Notes: a model not told the origin generated them from the letters alone. Counted from the first letter of the stretch, positions 1 to 11,224 are shown. The stretch is DNA of 64,000 nt from Hanleya hanleyi (GCA_036873755.1 JAVTVY010019050.1:16791-80790); one strand, 5' to 3'. Made by a program: numbers and translations.

Positions 1-27
1 TATATTCATGCTTGGCGACCTAGAATA

Positions 28-449
28 GAACAGTTTTTAAATATTACTCCAAGCGAATTGGTAAATTTTCATTTCACGAAAAACTTTTTTTTTGAGACGC
101 AAACAACTTGCCTTTATAGTTATGCCAGCTACACCAAAACATTTTCAGCACATTGACCATCCTTCAAGATCATTGTAATAGAATTTCAAAGAAATCAGAC
201 AAGCCGTTCAGACGAAATTGTCAGAGAAAGGTTTATGTATGCTCTGACTACAACGCCACTTAGTGGTGAGCAGCGGGTATCTAAACACAACCAGACAAAT
301 TTCCCAGACCTAAGGAGATAGCACACAAAGTCTGACCCGAAAATATTTAACGGTTTCAGAGATATTCACGTTTAAAGTCGCGGCGGCGGATCCGGCGGAG
401 CCTTTTCTCATTAAAACATAAGAGCATCCACTTTGTGGTAATGCTCTAA
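28..449 (+). repeat. Dispersed repeat with 3' terminal hairpin
   Basis: This stretch resembles two others at about 27.1-27.43 kb and 27.5-27.97 kb: shared phrases include the run around ACAACGCCAC(T)TAGTGG, the CCCAGACCTA..GAGATAGC block and a CGG-rich run. It ends at 421-447 in a hairpin with stem AGAGCAT/ATGCTCT and inner stem CCAC/GTGG, directly followed by AA and then T. A CTAA end followed by T is what a Helitron 3' end looks like, but the hairpin overlaps the CTAA instead of lying upstream, so the class is uncertain. No coding potential is seen. Confidence 0.55.
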
Positions 450-980
450 TTCATGGTAGTGAATCAATCTTTCTGATCTGGATTTTAGCATGACAGCTGG
501 CTTGAAACAATTACCATATGCATGTGTAAAAAATGACTACATGAAATGTGGTTATAGTGATTATGCTAATGAAAATAAAATAAAAATCGGTAAATGTATT
601 ATTGCAATAGGACTCTGATTGTGGTTGCTCTGGTTGTGCAAGAGACATTCCAGGACACTGGAAGAATTGACTTCAAAACAATAGTTTTTTTCTGCTTTTC
701 TTTCTATATTATTGATTAAAGGAAATAAATTCTCCATGGACAGCTGTCTACTGAATGTTGAATTTGTCTCCCAAGAGCATATTGGGAGTTATTATCACAG
801 TTGACTAACTTTGATGGTAGATATCTAAGTATGCTTTCAATAAGTAGTTGAAATCTGTTCAAATCAAATTTTTTACAAGTCAATTTTTTGTTATTGTTAT
901 TATTTTTTGTTCCTCTCTTGTAAAATAAAGTCATTCCCATTGATGTGAAGCTGAACAAAACTAAAGTTACAAAAGTTTTT
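450..980. other. No gene recognised
   Basis: AT-rich sequence. The only frames are short and contain low-complexity Asn/Lys runs, so nothing supports a gene. I see no repeat copy of this stretch elsewhere in the window. Confidence 0.4.
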
Positions 981-1990
981 TACCCCTCGGCCATTTTGGC
1001 CTCGGGGTATTGTCGTTGCCATGTACGTCCGTCCATCCGTCTGTCCGTCCGTCCATTAACACATTTTAGGCAAAACCGCTTGAGATACAACCACCAAATT
1101 TTCAACACTTATTTATCTAGTGCTAAGTCAGATGCCTATTGAAAGTGGCTTCCCTCGGCCCATATTTTACAGAGTTGTGCCCCTTTACAGATATATTAAT
1201 TTCTATTTCTGTCCTATATGCCTGAATATAACCAACTATATCTGCAGAACTGTGTTTGGTATAGCTACTATATTTTGGAAACTTATTTATATTGTTGTAT
1301 TCTGCAAGCCAACAAGGATTACTTGCCTCGGCTTATGGAGGTATTCCCCTTTTGGATGTAATAATCTTCGATTTTGTTATCTGTAGTTGAATGTACAAGT
1401 TATATCTGCAGATCTGTGTTCAGTACAGCTTATTCATCTCGGTTCTTATTTTACAGTAGTGCTAAGTCAGACGCCTATCGAAAGTGGCCTATACTTTACA
1501 GAGTTATGCCCCTTTACTGATATATTAATTCCTATTTTTGTCCTGTATGCCTAAATGTAACCAACTATATCTGCAGAACTGTGTTCGGTATAGCTACTAT
1601 ATTTTGGAAACTTATTTATATTGTTGTATTCTACAAGCTCAGCTTATGGAGTTATGCCTCTTTCGGATGTAATAATCTGCAATTTTGTTATCTGTAGCTG
1701 AATGTACAAGAGAAATCTGCAGATCCATGTTCGGTACAGCTTATTCGTCTCGGGTCTTATTTTACAGAGTGCTAAGTCAGACGCCTATGGCAAGCGCAAG
1801 TGGCTCCCCTCGACCCATACTTTACAGAGTTATGCCCCTTTACAGATATATAATTTTTTCTATTTCTGTCCTATATGCCTGAATGTAACCATCTACCGGT
1901 ATATCTTGATCATCCCACATAGAACTATCTCTTCCCCAATTCACACTACACATGGGTCACAATCACTTGGGGAAAGCCGAGGGGTTTTAG
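981..1990 (-). mobile_element. Pearl/HINE-like non-autonomous element, copy A
   Basis: One edge is an imperfect palindrome TACCCCTCGGCC..GGCCTCGGGGTA at 981-1009, followed by a GTCC/GTCT microsatellite (about 1026-1053). Inside are about 2.7 copies of a 310-340 bp unit, marked by GCTAAGTCAG at 1121, 1461 and 1771. The far edge carries GCCGAGGGGTTTT at 1976-1988, the inverse of the ACCCCTCGGC start. Copies B, C and D share both edges. Read on the minus strand this is a subterminal inverted repeat, tandem repeats, a microsatellite and a 3' hairpin, the architecture described for Helentron-derived HINE/pearl elements of bivalves. No transposase is present. Confidence 0.6.
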
Positions 1991-1991
1991 C

Positions 1992-2430
1992 ACGTAGCGT
2001 GCAAGATCTATGGCGCTACGTTTCGTAACTTGTGTCTAATTCCGCTTAACCCGGGGCTAGGGGCCGTATGCACCCATGTACTTCAAGATCGTCATGGTAC
2101 TCATATGAACAGTCACAATCAAAGCGTGACTGAGATACATCATTCTTTAGATGACGACTTTACAACGAATATAATGGATTAAGAATACTGATCAGCGATA
2201 CAGATTTGATATTTTTGGAACATCATGATGTCTTGCCGGCATCATTGAAAACTGTTGACCGCTTCTCTCTTGCAGGAAACAAGCCTATGTTTATGTATAC
2301 CATGATTGTCTTTTTGAATTTGGTGCTAATACTCTTATATGGAATATGGAATAGGTCTTTGGATTATGGACGCGGATATTCTCTAATGGACGACGGCTGG
2401 ATTATGAATGACGGACTAGACGCTTGTAAT
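1992..2430 (+). mobile_element. Penelope-like element, 5'-truncated 3' tail (copy 1)
   Basis: Starts at CGTAGCGTGCAAGATC, the last codons of the reverse transcriptase in longer copies, and runs to the common 3' end GACTAGACGCTTGTAA. The same tail occurs at 17.69-18.12, 24.80-25.23 (minus), 29.94-30.39 and 33.30-33.83 kb, and the sequences diverge immediately after GCTTGTAA, which fixes the 3' end. It carries the conserved small frame with a hydrophobic segment (2206-2466). The 5' break lies within 2-5 bp of the edge of pearl/HINE copy A. Confidence 0.75.
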
Positions 2431-2568
2431 TTGATTAGATCAATCTCATGTTTAATTTTCTTCTAGAAGCTGATCTCTGACATAGAAAAAGAGAGAAAAA
2501 AATGAAGAATAGGCTTAAAAAAAGAAAAAAATATTTGAATAAATTCCAATAATTGATTGGAAATATAT

Positions 2569-3438
2569 GAGGGATCTACCATCAAATATCCCACAAGTCA
2601 GGCAACTGTGGTTGTTGTGTTAGGAAATCACCTAATGAATACCATGATAGTTCAGTTAAATGGATGGATCTGAAATGCCCCAAAATTGCCTCCGATGGCT
2701 CTCAGAGCACCGCGAGGGATCTACCATCAAATATCCCACAAGTCAGGCAACTATGGTTGTTGTGTTAGGAAATCACCTAATGAATACCATGATAGTTCAG
2801 TTAAATGGATGGATCTGAAATGCCCCAAAATTGCCTCCGATGGCTCTCAGAGCACCGCGAGGGATCTACCATCAAATATCCCACAAGTCAGGTAACTGTG
2901 GTTGTTGTGTTAGGAAATCACCTAATGAATACCATGATAGTTCAGTTAAATGGATGGATCTGAAATGCCCCAAAATTGCCTCCGATGGCTCTCAGAGCAC
3001 CGCGAGGGATCTACCATCAAATATCCCACAAGTCGGGCAACTGTGGTTGTTGTGTTAGGAAATCACCTAATGAATACCATGATAGTTCAGTTAAATGGAT
3101 GGATCTGAAATGCCCCAAAATTGCCTCCGATGGCTCTCAGAGCACCGCGAGGGATCTACCATCAAATATCCCACAAGTCGGGCAACTGTGGTTGTTGTGT
3201 TAGGAAATCACCTAATGAATACCATGATAGTTCAGTTAAATGGATGGATCTGAAATGCCCCAAAATTGCCTCCGATGGCTCTCAGAGCACCGCGAGGGAT
3301 CTACCATCAAATATCCCACAAGCCAGGCAACTGTGGTTGTTGTGTTAGGAAATCACCTAATGAATACCATGATAGTTCAGTTAAATGGATGGATCTAAAA
3401 TGCTCCAAAATTGCCTCCGATAGCTCTCAGAGCACCGC
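2569..3438. repeat. 145-bp tandem array, 6 monomers
   Basis: Six direct copies begin with GAGGGATCTACC at 2569, 2714, 2859, 3004, 3149 and 3294, exactly 145 bp apart, and differ at only a few bases. A partial seventh copy breaks off at 3439. Because 145 is not a multiple of three, the short frames in each unit (about 75 aa) do not form a repeat protein, so I treat them as spurious. The near-identity points to recent amplification or homogenisation. Confidence 0.95.
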
Positions 3439-4132
3439 GAGGTCTTTGTCGGCTGGGGCCCCCGCCTCAAATGGCTAGGAGTCTCTTTCCCCCATGCCCC
3501 TTTGGATTCCTGACTAGGGATCTGGCAAGCAATTTAGCATGCCGAGTTACAAAGTTTCAGTGGTGGGGCAAGGATGAATCTTCCTTGTGTTTTTATAGGC
3601 TGCGTTAGTGAGCTTGGCACATTTCTGGTGAATCCAAAAGTTGCATACAGTGCATTGAATAGTTTTTCAAACATCAGAATCTGAGTCACATACTGGGCAA
3701 ATATCACTCACCCTGTGCTGCGTGGCACTTGCAGTTGTGCCATTATCCACCAAAGCTTGTAGGTCTTTGCTAATGCAAGTGGTGCCCCCATTAGTAGGTT
3801 TAGGTAAATTTTGTGGGCCAAGCCATTCTGAATGTGTTAAATTTCACCATAGGTCACAGTAGTTAAAAAAAACATTTCCCAACCGCCCTACCCACATTAG
3901 TAAAACAGGGTCGGGTTACGCCCAACACATATTTTTAAGGATGGCCTAAGCGATGTTAGATTTCTGTGTAGCATGACTGCCCGGTTATTGGACATTTTTG
4001 TGAACAGGAGTCTGCAGGTCGGCCATGCAACCATGTATTAAATGGCCAGATAAGTACATTGGATACAAGATTATATCTGAAACGCAGGGACCATTCACGG
4101 TATGTCATTATGGCATGCCACGTTCAGTCAGT
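3439..4132. other. No gene; one end of a dispersed repeat
   Basis: No convincing frame. At 3976-3998 the sequence contains GCCCGGTTATTGGACA, the same end motif that flanks the 32.0-32.7 kb repeat, so a fragment of that family probably ends here. Confidence 0.4.
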
Positions 4133-4997
4133 TCAGTGGTAACACTTGGAAGGATAAAGATGACAAAAGTAGAGTATACATATATCAAGTCCATTGTTAT
4201 ATACATGAAAGCAACAATAAATAAATCTACCAATAGCAATAGATAGCTCTGGTGAAAGATTAAGAAATAATTTAAATATATCATGCAAACTTAGATCAAG
4301 AACAGAAGGTTCAAGTTGTATTATAGGAGGCATTACTTGACGCCTTTGTGGTTTGTAGAGAGGGCATTCAAGGAGGAAGTGCCACTCCTCGTCAATTTTG
4401 TTAAGGGTACAATGTTTACAAAGCTGACATGGTAAAGGTGTCTTACATGTAGAATAACGTCCTCTTTCTATTGCCAAGTCAGTAGTACTTAATCTGAGGG
4501 CGGTTAGAGATGTTTGTAATTTAAGATCTTTCAGAACGAGGAGATAGGGGGAGAATTCTAGTTTGGTTTTAATTTGACCATATGTTCTAAGTTTGCTGTC
4601 TGGTGATGTACATTTTAGAAGTATCTCGTTGAATGTGTCTGTTAATTTAGTGTTTAGAGTTTGTTTCAAAACTTTGTTTGATGGGCGAAAAGTATCGATG
4701 TAATTTGAAAGGTTAAGTGATTGGAAATATATGGTGAATGTTGGAAGACCAACTTGCATGACTGAGGGACTTATCTGATACATAAACTTTATATAGCAAG
4801 CGAGAAGGGTTTAACTCTTCCAGTCGGAGCCAGTAGTTCACCATTTTGATTATAATATCAACAGATGAAGGATATACACCTAGTTCAGCAACTGAACCAA
4901 TATTGCTTGCCCTCGCTGGGACATGCAATATAGATTTACAAATTTTTATAGTTGTTAGGTTTGAGAGAAATCTGTCCCAGGAGGCAAATACATGCAA
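4133..4997 (-). pseudogene. LINE reverse-transcriptase polyprotein, C-terminal part
   Basis: Two overlapping minus-strand frames (4713-4997 and 4133-4783) read as one protein broken by a frameshift near 4.72-4.78 kb. The first contains the pattern SILHVPARASN..AELGVYP..YWLRL typical of the region after the RT domain of CR1/L2/Jockey-type LINEs. The second has the terminal Cys/His zinc-knuckle-like block (CQLC..C..DEEWHFLLECPLY). The protein is cut at about 5 kb by the insertion of pearl/HINE copy B and appears to resume at 6.5 and 8.3 kb. The LINE clade is not resolved. Confidence 0.7.
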
Positions 4998-5006
4998 GTC
5001 AGGTTG

Positions 5007-6497
5007 TTTACCCCTCGGACAAAATTTGGCCGAAGGGGTATTGTCGTCGTCATGTACGTCCGTCCGTCTGTCCGTCTGTCCGTCACACCTTTCTCGTTAC
5101 CAAGATATCTTTAGAACGACTTACCCTAGGCACACCAAACTTGCAGTGCACATCCATATGCTCATGACCGAGAACCCTATTGAATCTGGACCCGATTGGT
5201 TGAAAACTTTGGCGGCCATCTTTAATTTATGCGAAACCATCACAGCTTTATCGTTACCAAGATATCTTTAGAACGACTTACCCTAGGCTCACCAAACTTG
5301 TACTGCACATCCATATGCTCATGACCCAGAACCCTATTGAATCTGGACCCGATTGGTTGGAAACTTTCGCGGCCGTATTTAATTTATGCGAAACCATTAA
5401 TCTTGTGTATCTCAGGTACCATTTCACTGTTCAGTATGAAATTTGGTATAGATCATCGATGCATCAAGAAACTTCAAAGGAATGACCAAACCAGTTTCCT
5501 TGATTCGGTGGAAACCTTGACGGCCATCTTTAATTTATGCAAAATCTTTGATATATATCTCTGATACCATTCAAGTGTTCTATACGAAACTTGGTATACA
5601 GCATCGATGTATCAAGAGACCTGCAATGTATAACCACATCAGTTCCTCTGAGTGGCGGGAAGGATGGATCATCGCTATCTCTGCTACCGTTCAAGTGCTC
5701 GATGTAGAATTTGGTATACATCATCGATGCATCAATAGACTTACGATAAATGACAGTTCTGGTGTTTCTGATTGGGCGGAAACCTTGATGGCCATCTTTA
5801 ATTTATGCAAAAATCTTTAATGATGTATATCTTTGATACATTTCAGTTTTCTATACGAAGTTTGGTATACAGAATTGATGTATCACGAGACTTGCAATGG
5901 ATAACCACATCAGTTCCTCTGAGTGGCGGAAAGGATGGGCGGCCATCTTTAATTTATGCGAAATCATTAATGATCTCTATCTCTGATACCGTTAAAGTGC
6001 TCGATGTAAAATTTGGTATACATCATCGATGCATCAATAGACTTACGATGAATGACAGTTCTGTTTTTCTGATTGGGTGGAAACCTTGGTGGCCATCTTT
6101 AATTTATGCAAAATCTTTAATGATCTATATCTTTGATACCATTTCAGTGTTCTATATGAAACTTGGTATACAGCATCGATATATCAAGAGACTTGCAATG
6201 AATATAACCACATCAGTTCATCTGAGTGGCGGGAAGGATGGGTGGCCATCTTTAATTTATGCAAAATCATTAATGATCTCTATCTCGGTCATTGATGCAT
6301 CAAGAGAGTTATGTAATGAATACCAGTTTCTCTGATTGGACGGAAACCTTAGAGGCCATTTCTAATTGCAAAATTTTCCAGAATGTGTATATTTGTCACT
6401 TGACTGCTTGGTGTTCCTGAAATCTTGGTTCATATTGAATATATTATGAATGGCTGGCGCCCAGAGCCGAGGGGTTTTCAGATGCGCAACTTCGTAT
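5007..6497 (-). mobile_element. Pearl/HINE-like element, copy B
   Basis: The edge palindrome (5010-5040: ACCCCTCGG..CCGAAGGGGT) is followed by a GTCC/GTCT microsatellite (about 5057-5085), then about seven copies of a 150-157 bp unit marked by GCCATCTTTAATTTATGC (5215, 5371 as a variant, 5522, 5788, 5942, 6091, 6242). It ends with GCCGAGGGGTTTTCAGATGC and CTTCGTAT at 6497. The short frames inside are products of the tandem repeats, not genes. It sits inside the minus-strand LINE. Confidence 0.7.
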
Positions 6498-6640
6498 TTC
6501 TAATGATTTGATTTCCCCAGACCTCAGAGGCATATGTATTGATTGGTTTGATCACACTATTATACATCTTGACTAGTGTATGAGTAGGACTATTATTAGC
6601 AGTGGTAAGGTTTGAGCATAACTTAAATCAAGCTCGGAGT
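6498..6640 (-). pseudogene. LINE fragment, middle part
   Basis: The minus strand of 6485-6580 reads YNSVIKPINTYASEVWGN, the conserved segment (typically ..IKP..YGSEVWG) between the RT and C-terminal domains of LINE polyproteins. It is flanked by pearl/HINE copies B and C, so it is the middle piece of the LINE whose other parts lie at 8.3-8.64 and 4.13-5.0 kb. 6641-6787 shows nothing recognisable. Confidence 0.6.
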
Positions 6641-6787
6641 GATTTGTTCTTCAATATCTTGATCCGAGTTGAATCAAGATCCGAGATAAGAATAAGCTGG
6701 TACAATATCTATGAAATGGTTGTCATAAGTGATTGTGTAGTTTTTCTGGCTACTTTTAATGGTACCATTAAAGACAACAACTTTAGT

Positions 6788-8305
6788 TTTTTACCCCTCG
6801 GCCAAAATTTGGCCGAAGGGTATTGTCGTCGTCATGTACGTCCGTCTGTCTGTCTGTCCGTCTGTCCGTCACACCTTTCTCGTTACCAAGATATCTTTAG
6901 AACGACTTACCCTAGGCACAGTAAACTTGCAGTGCACATCCATATGCCCGTGACCCAGAACCCTATTGAATCTGGACCCGATTGGTTGGAAACTTTGGCA
7001 GCCATCTTTAATTTATGCGAAACCATCACAGCTTTCTCGTTACCAAGATATCTTTAGAACGACTTACCCTCGGCACACCAAACTTGCACTGCACATCCAT
7101 ATGCTCCTGACCCAGAACCCTATTGAATCTGGACCCGATTGGGTCGAAACTTTGGTGGCCATATTTAATTTATGCGAAACCATTAATCTTGTGTATCTCA
7201 GGTACCATTTCACTGTTCAGTGTGAAACTTGGTATAGATCATTGATGCATCAAGAAACTTCAAAGGATTGACCAAATCAGTTGCCCTGATTCGGTGGAAA
7301 CCTTGGCGGCCATCTTTAATTTATGCAAAATCTTTAATGCTATATATCTCTGATACCATTCATGTGTTCTATATGAAACTTGGTATACAGCATCGATGTA
7401 TCAAGAGACCTGCAATGTATAACCATATCAGTTCCTCTGAGTGGCGGCCATCTTTAATTTATGCGAAATCATTAATGATCGCTATCTCTGCTACCGTTCA
7501 AGTGCTCGATGTAAAATTTGGTATACATCATCGATGCATCAATAGACTTACGATAAATGACAGTTCTGGTGTTTCTGATTGGGCGGAAACCTTGGTGGCC
7601 ATCTTTAATTTATGCAAAATCTTTAATGATGTATATCTTTGATACCATTTCAGTTTTCTATATGAAGTTTGGTATACAGCATCGATGTATCACGAGACTT
7701 GCAATGAATAACCACATCAGTTGCTCTGAGTGGCAGAAAGGATGGGCGGCCATCTTTAATTGATGCAAAATCATTAATGATCTCTATCTCTGATACCGTT
7801 AAAGTGCTCGATGTAAAATTTGGTATACATCATCGATGCATCAATAGACTTACGATAAATGACAGTTCTGTTTTTTCTGATTGGGCGGAAACCTTGGTGG
7901 TCATCTTTAATTTATGCAAAATCTTTAATGATGTATATCTTTGATACCATTTCAGTGTTCTATATGAAACTTGGTATACAGCATCGATGTATCAAGAGAC
8001 TTGTAATGAATATAACCACATCAGTTCCTCTGAGTGGTGGGAAGGATGGGCGGCCATCTTTAATTTATGCAAAATCATTAATGATGTCTATCTCTGTCAT
8101 TGATGCATCAAGAGACTTATGTAATGAATACCAGTTTCTCTGATTGAACGGAAACCTTAGAGGCCATTTCTAATTGCAAAATTCTTCAGAATCCGTATAT
8201 TTGTCACTTGACTGCTTGGTGTTCCTGAAATCTTGGTTTATATTGAATACATTATGAATGGCTGGCGCCCAGAGCCGAGGGGTTTTCAGATGCGCAGCTT
8301 CGTAT
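6788..8305 (-). mobile_element. Pearl/HINE-like element, copy C
   Basis: Same layout as copy B: hairpin at 6792-6821 (TACCCCTCGGCC..GGCCGAAGGGTA), GTCT/GTCC microsatellite (6840-6868), a run of ~150-bp units, and the end GCCGAGGGGTTTTCAGATGC..CTTCGTAT at 8305. It is very similar to B in unit order, differing by indels of whole or partial units, which suggests that B and C derive from the same source element or from one duplication. Confidence 0.7.
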
Positions 8306-8641
8306 ATAGAATTTACAGATAATTTCCAATTTGAACAAAATGTTTGCAGATTAATTAGGTTTCTTTGGAGGCCTGAAGGGTTAGTTGACAGTTTAACAAG
8401 ATCATCTGCAAATAGCAGGTGCGGAACTTTGCTTTGCTCAAGGCTGGTTGCTTTCACTTTCTAGATAAGCACAAAAATCATTCAGGTATATGTTGAATAA
8501 CACAGGACTACAGTTGCAGCCCTGTTTAAACACCTTTTTCAGATAAGATGGGGTCTGAGAGGGAGGAGTCTTGATAATATAATGAAAGCTTGTGTGAAAC
8601 ACGGGAGAAGAGCATTTCCCCAGAATAAATGAGTAACACAT
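8306..8641 (-). pseudogene. LINE reverse transcriptase core fragment
   Basis: The frame 8438-8641 has QGCNCSPVLFNIYLND, an RT palm motif (usually KQGC.LSP.LFN.YLND). The frame 8170-8457 has LLFADDLVKLST, where FADD is the RT catalytic motif, followed by WKLSVN. The two frames join by a frameshift near 8.44 kb. The C-terminal residues of the second frame come from the edge of pearl/HINE copy C. Gene order on the minus strand is consistent with a single LINE now split over 4.1-8.6 kb. Confidence 0.75.
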
Positions 8642-9530
8642 AATTGGTACTCACGTGGCTTCAGATCGCCCCAATATGAGCACATCCTCTATTAGGTGTG
8701 GCAATTTATCAGAATAGGAATAAAATTTCAAATTGCCACTTTTGTTTTTTTCACTACGAAAGCTTGAACATGAAGATTTCAACTCCTTTTTCCTGCCTGA
8801 TTGTATGAATTAGGCTGTTGTATTCCATCTCGAACAATGCTGGTGAATAAAATGCCAAACAACAAAAATAAATAACTTTTCTCAATAATTTTTCACCGGA
8901 AGTCAGCGAATTGTTTTTGTTGTATAATGCTGTTAATAGTACTTAGGCAATAACAACATTCAACATAAATCGGGAACCTTCACTGGCTGTATGATCTATC
9001 TATCACTGTGTCATGGTGTTCATATTCCGACAGGAACATGATATGTCAGAGCTTGAAAATGGTGAGTGTTTCACCAGCTCAGCCGATACGGCATGGTTTC
9101 AAGTTACTGTTGAAGCATGCAACACGGCAACACAAGCGAACTTCGGCAGATTCATCTGGAAGACGACTACAGCCACAACGATGATGATGACAATGTCTGA
9201 TTTGCAGTGTATATTTCATGTTATATCATAACATACAGATAGTATATAACCTTAAAAAAATAGGTTCAGCAACTGGGATAGGCTTCTAGACAGTCACCAA
9301 TTGCATGGAGAGCCTATCTTCACTCTTTTAAATATTATTACCTATGCACAATTTGACCTTGATAAAACAGGTGATGGTCATTTTCATTAGGCTTCTGATC
9401 CATCACCAGCTGCATATGTGGTATGACAAGAATGATGAACAGACAGACGGACAGACCAACAGATGACACAGACAATTCAGTTCCATTTGAGGTATGTTAG
9501 TAGTAGGCTCTACCCTTTTCGAGCCTCTGG
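8642..9530. other. No gene recognised
   Basis: AT-rich sequence with only short frames. A 72-aa frame at 9013-9231 has no recognisable motif, and its codon context does not set it apart. Nothing is supported here. Confidence 0.35.
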
Positions 9531-10564
9531 CTCGTCACTGCGCATGCGCAGGAATTGTGGAGTGGGTGTGCGTAGGAGTGTTGTGCGCAGGTATGACAAT
9601 TTTGTGGTGGTGTTCTGCGCAAGTGTGATGTCATGTATGACGTCACTTCCTGTCTTCGTGAATCGGGCGTGTGTATTCCTCCGCGGTGCTGCGATCTGGT
9701 GGTGATGCGGTCTGCCTCCGCGGACAGAAAGTAGTCCCAAATTCTCCGCCATTCTCCGGCAATCTTCAGGGGCGAGAGGGGTCCCTAGTCTACCGATTGG
9801 ATCGAGTGAGGTGTCAAAGTGAAGCATTCGTGAAGGGGCATCCGACGGAATGGGTGTGACGTGGAACTGACGTCATTCTACGCATGCGCGGCAGACCAAG
9901 GGTATCATGGAAATAGACGTTTTGGGGTCTAGGTGGGTCTCTAGTGGTCCGATGGAGTCGAGTGAGGTATCAATGTGAAGCCCATGTGCGGGGGCATCCG
10001 ATGGGCTGGATGTGGGGTTGGAATATCGTCATCCTGCGCATGCGCGGTAGACCAAGGGTATGGAATAGACGTTTTGGGATCTAGGGGAGCCCCTAATGGC
10101 CCGATGGAATCGTATGAGGTATCAATGTGAAGCATTCGTGAAGGAGCATCCGAAGGGGTGCGTGTGGGGTTGGAATATCGTCATTCTGCGCATGCGCAGT
10201 AGACAAAGGGTATGGGAATAGACGTTTTGGGATCGAGGGGGTCCCTAATGGGCGGATGGAGTTGTATGAGGTATCAATGTGAAGCCTATGTGAGGGAGCA
10301 TCCGGCTGGACTAGTGTCTCGGTCGTTGTCAACATTGACAGGGAATTGTGGGAAAAGGGTATGGAAATAGACGTTTTGGGGTCTGGGTGGGCCACTATTG
10401 GTCGTATCAGGTATCAATGTGAAGCATTCGTGAGGGAGCATCCATCTGGTATTTGGGGTCTAGGTAGGACCTTAATGGTCTGATGGGGTCGAGTGAGGTA
10501 TCAATGTGAAGCATTCGTGAAGGAGCATCCGACTGGGTGGATGTGACGTAAAACTGACGTCATT
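9530..10564. repeat. Expanded outer left TIR region: degenerate ~150-bp subrepeats
   Basis: Units repeat the order GTAGACCAAGGGTATGG, ATAGACGTTTTGGG, TCCCTAATGG, GATGGAGTCGTATGAGG, ATCAATGTGAAGC, GAAGGAGCATCCG and a GCGCATGCGC palindrome. Unit palindromes lie at about 9539, 9880, 10035, 10187, 10566 and 10718. The right Polinton end has only the innermost equivalent and stops at about 23334, so the array is either an expansion of the left end or evidence that the right end is truncated. The true outer left boundary is uncertain; the first clear unit starts near 9780, and 9530-9780 only resembles the inner TIR. Confidence 0.7.
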
Positions 10565-10729
10565 CTGCGCATGAGCAGTAGACCAAGTATATGGAAATCG
10601 ACATTTTGGCGCCGACATGGGTCACTATGGGTCCGATGGAGTCGTATGAGGTCTTATTTTGAAGCTCTCGTGAAGGAGCATCCGACTTGTCTCATGGTTC
10701 ATCTGTGTTCGATGGTCTGCGCATGCGCA
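9638..10729. promoter_or_regulatory. NRF1-like and CRE-like palindromes in the left TIR array
   Basis: Perfect TGCGCATGCGCA at 10187-10198 and 10718-10729 (also 9539-9550) and TGCGCATGCGCG at 10035-10046 match the animal NRF1 consensus YGCGCAYGCGCR. TGACGTCA, the CREB/ATF palindrome, occurs at 9638-9645, 9868-9875 and 10555-10562. The matches are exact, but binding is inferred only. Confidence 0.5.
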
Positions 10730-10985
10730 GTCTGGTCGTAGTATAGAAAACGGGCATTTTGGGGATGCGTGGGGGTGTGTTTGACCAACCACTATGTGTC
10801 CATGGTTGTGGTTTGGTGGTGTGGGTTCTGCGCAGACGTCAGTTCCGGTTTCACTAAAACTACCTCCGAACCCAGAAGAGTTCCAATTTTCCCTTAGACG
10901 TAGGGTCCGGATTTTCAACATCCAACTTTTCCCCGGCCCGGCCCGCCCCGGCCACAGCGCGCGCGCGCGGGGGTTATCCGGTCCG
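10565..10985 (+). repeat. Left terminal inverted repeat
   Basis: Matches the reverse complement of 22.90-23.334 kb almost throughout, including GACCAAGTATATGGAAAT, GGTCCGATGGAGTCGTATG, TTTTGAAGCTCTCGTGAAGG, CCACTATGTGTCCATGG, GTTTCACTAAAACTACCTCC and a CG-alternating run (about 10957-10971). Homology fades after the CG run. Confidence 0.9.
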
Positions 10986-11176
10986 AACGCCTGCGCGGCA
11001 TCACCGGAAGTGTGCGGGTGAATTTCGGATTATCCTAGGCCACTGATTGGCTACTTTTTCAACGGTATTCAAAGCCAGTTTCACCGAATCCCCACATGTG
11101 TGTTATAGCCTTCATGCATTATGCTCATATAGAAAACACACAAGGCAGGGATTTGTTTTGGTGAGATCTCATTTTG

Positions 11177-11184
11177 TTTTTTAT
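11177..11184 (-). terminator. Polyadenylation signal of the capsid-protease block
   Basis: The minus strand reads GAATAAAAAAC here, with AATAAA about 165 bp past the protease stop. It is the first canonical signal downstream of the six-gene block and its likely common 3' end. Confidence 0.5.
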
Positions 11185-11224
11185 TCAATAATAACTAACA
11201 ACAACAACGTGAGAACAACCACGT

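Noticed and set aside
2686..3608. Six overlapping 70-75 aa frames as a repeat gene family
   Set aside because: They are the same frame of a 145-bp satellite unit; the unit length is not a multiple of three and no start, splice or regulatory context exists.
5337..8143. Frames of 75-176 aa in the 5.0-8.3 kb stretch
   Set aside because: They are translations of ~150-bp tandem units in the pearl/HINE-like elements, repeated in copy D.
10949..11021. CpG-rich CG-alternating run as a host CpG-island promoter
   Set aside because: It is part of the Polinton TIR and is repeated in inverted form at 22.9 kb.
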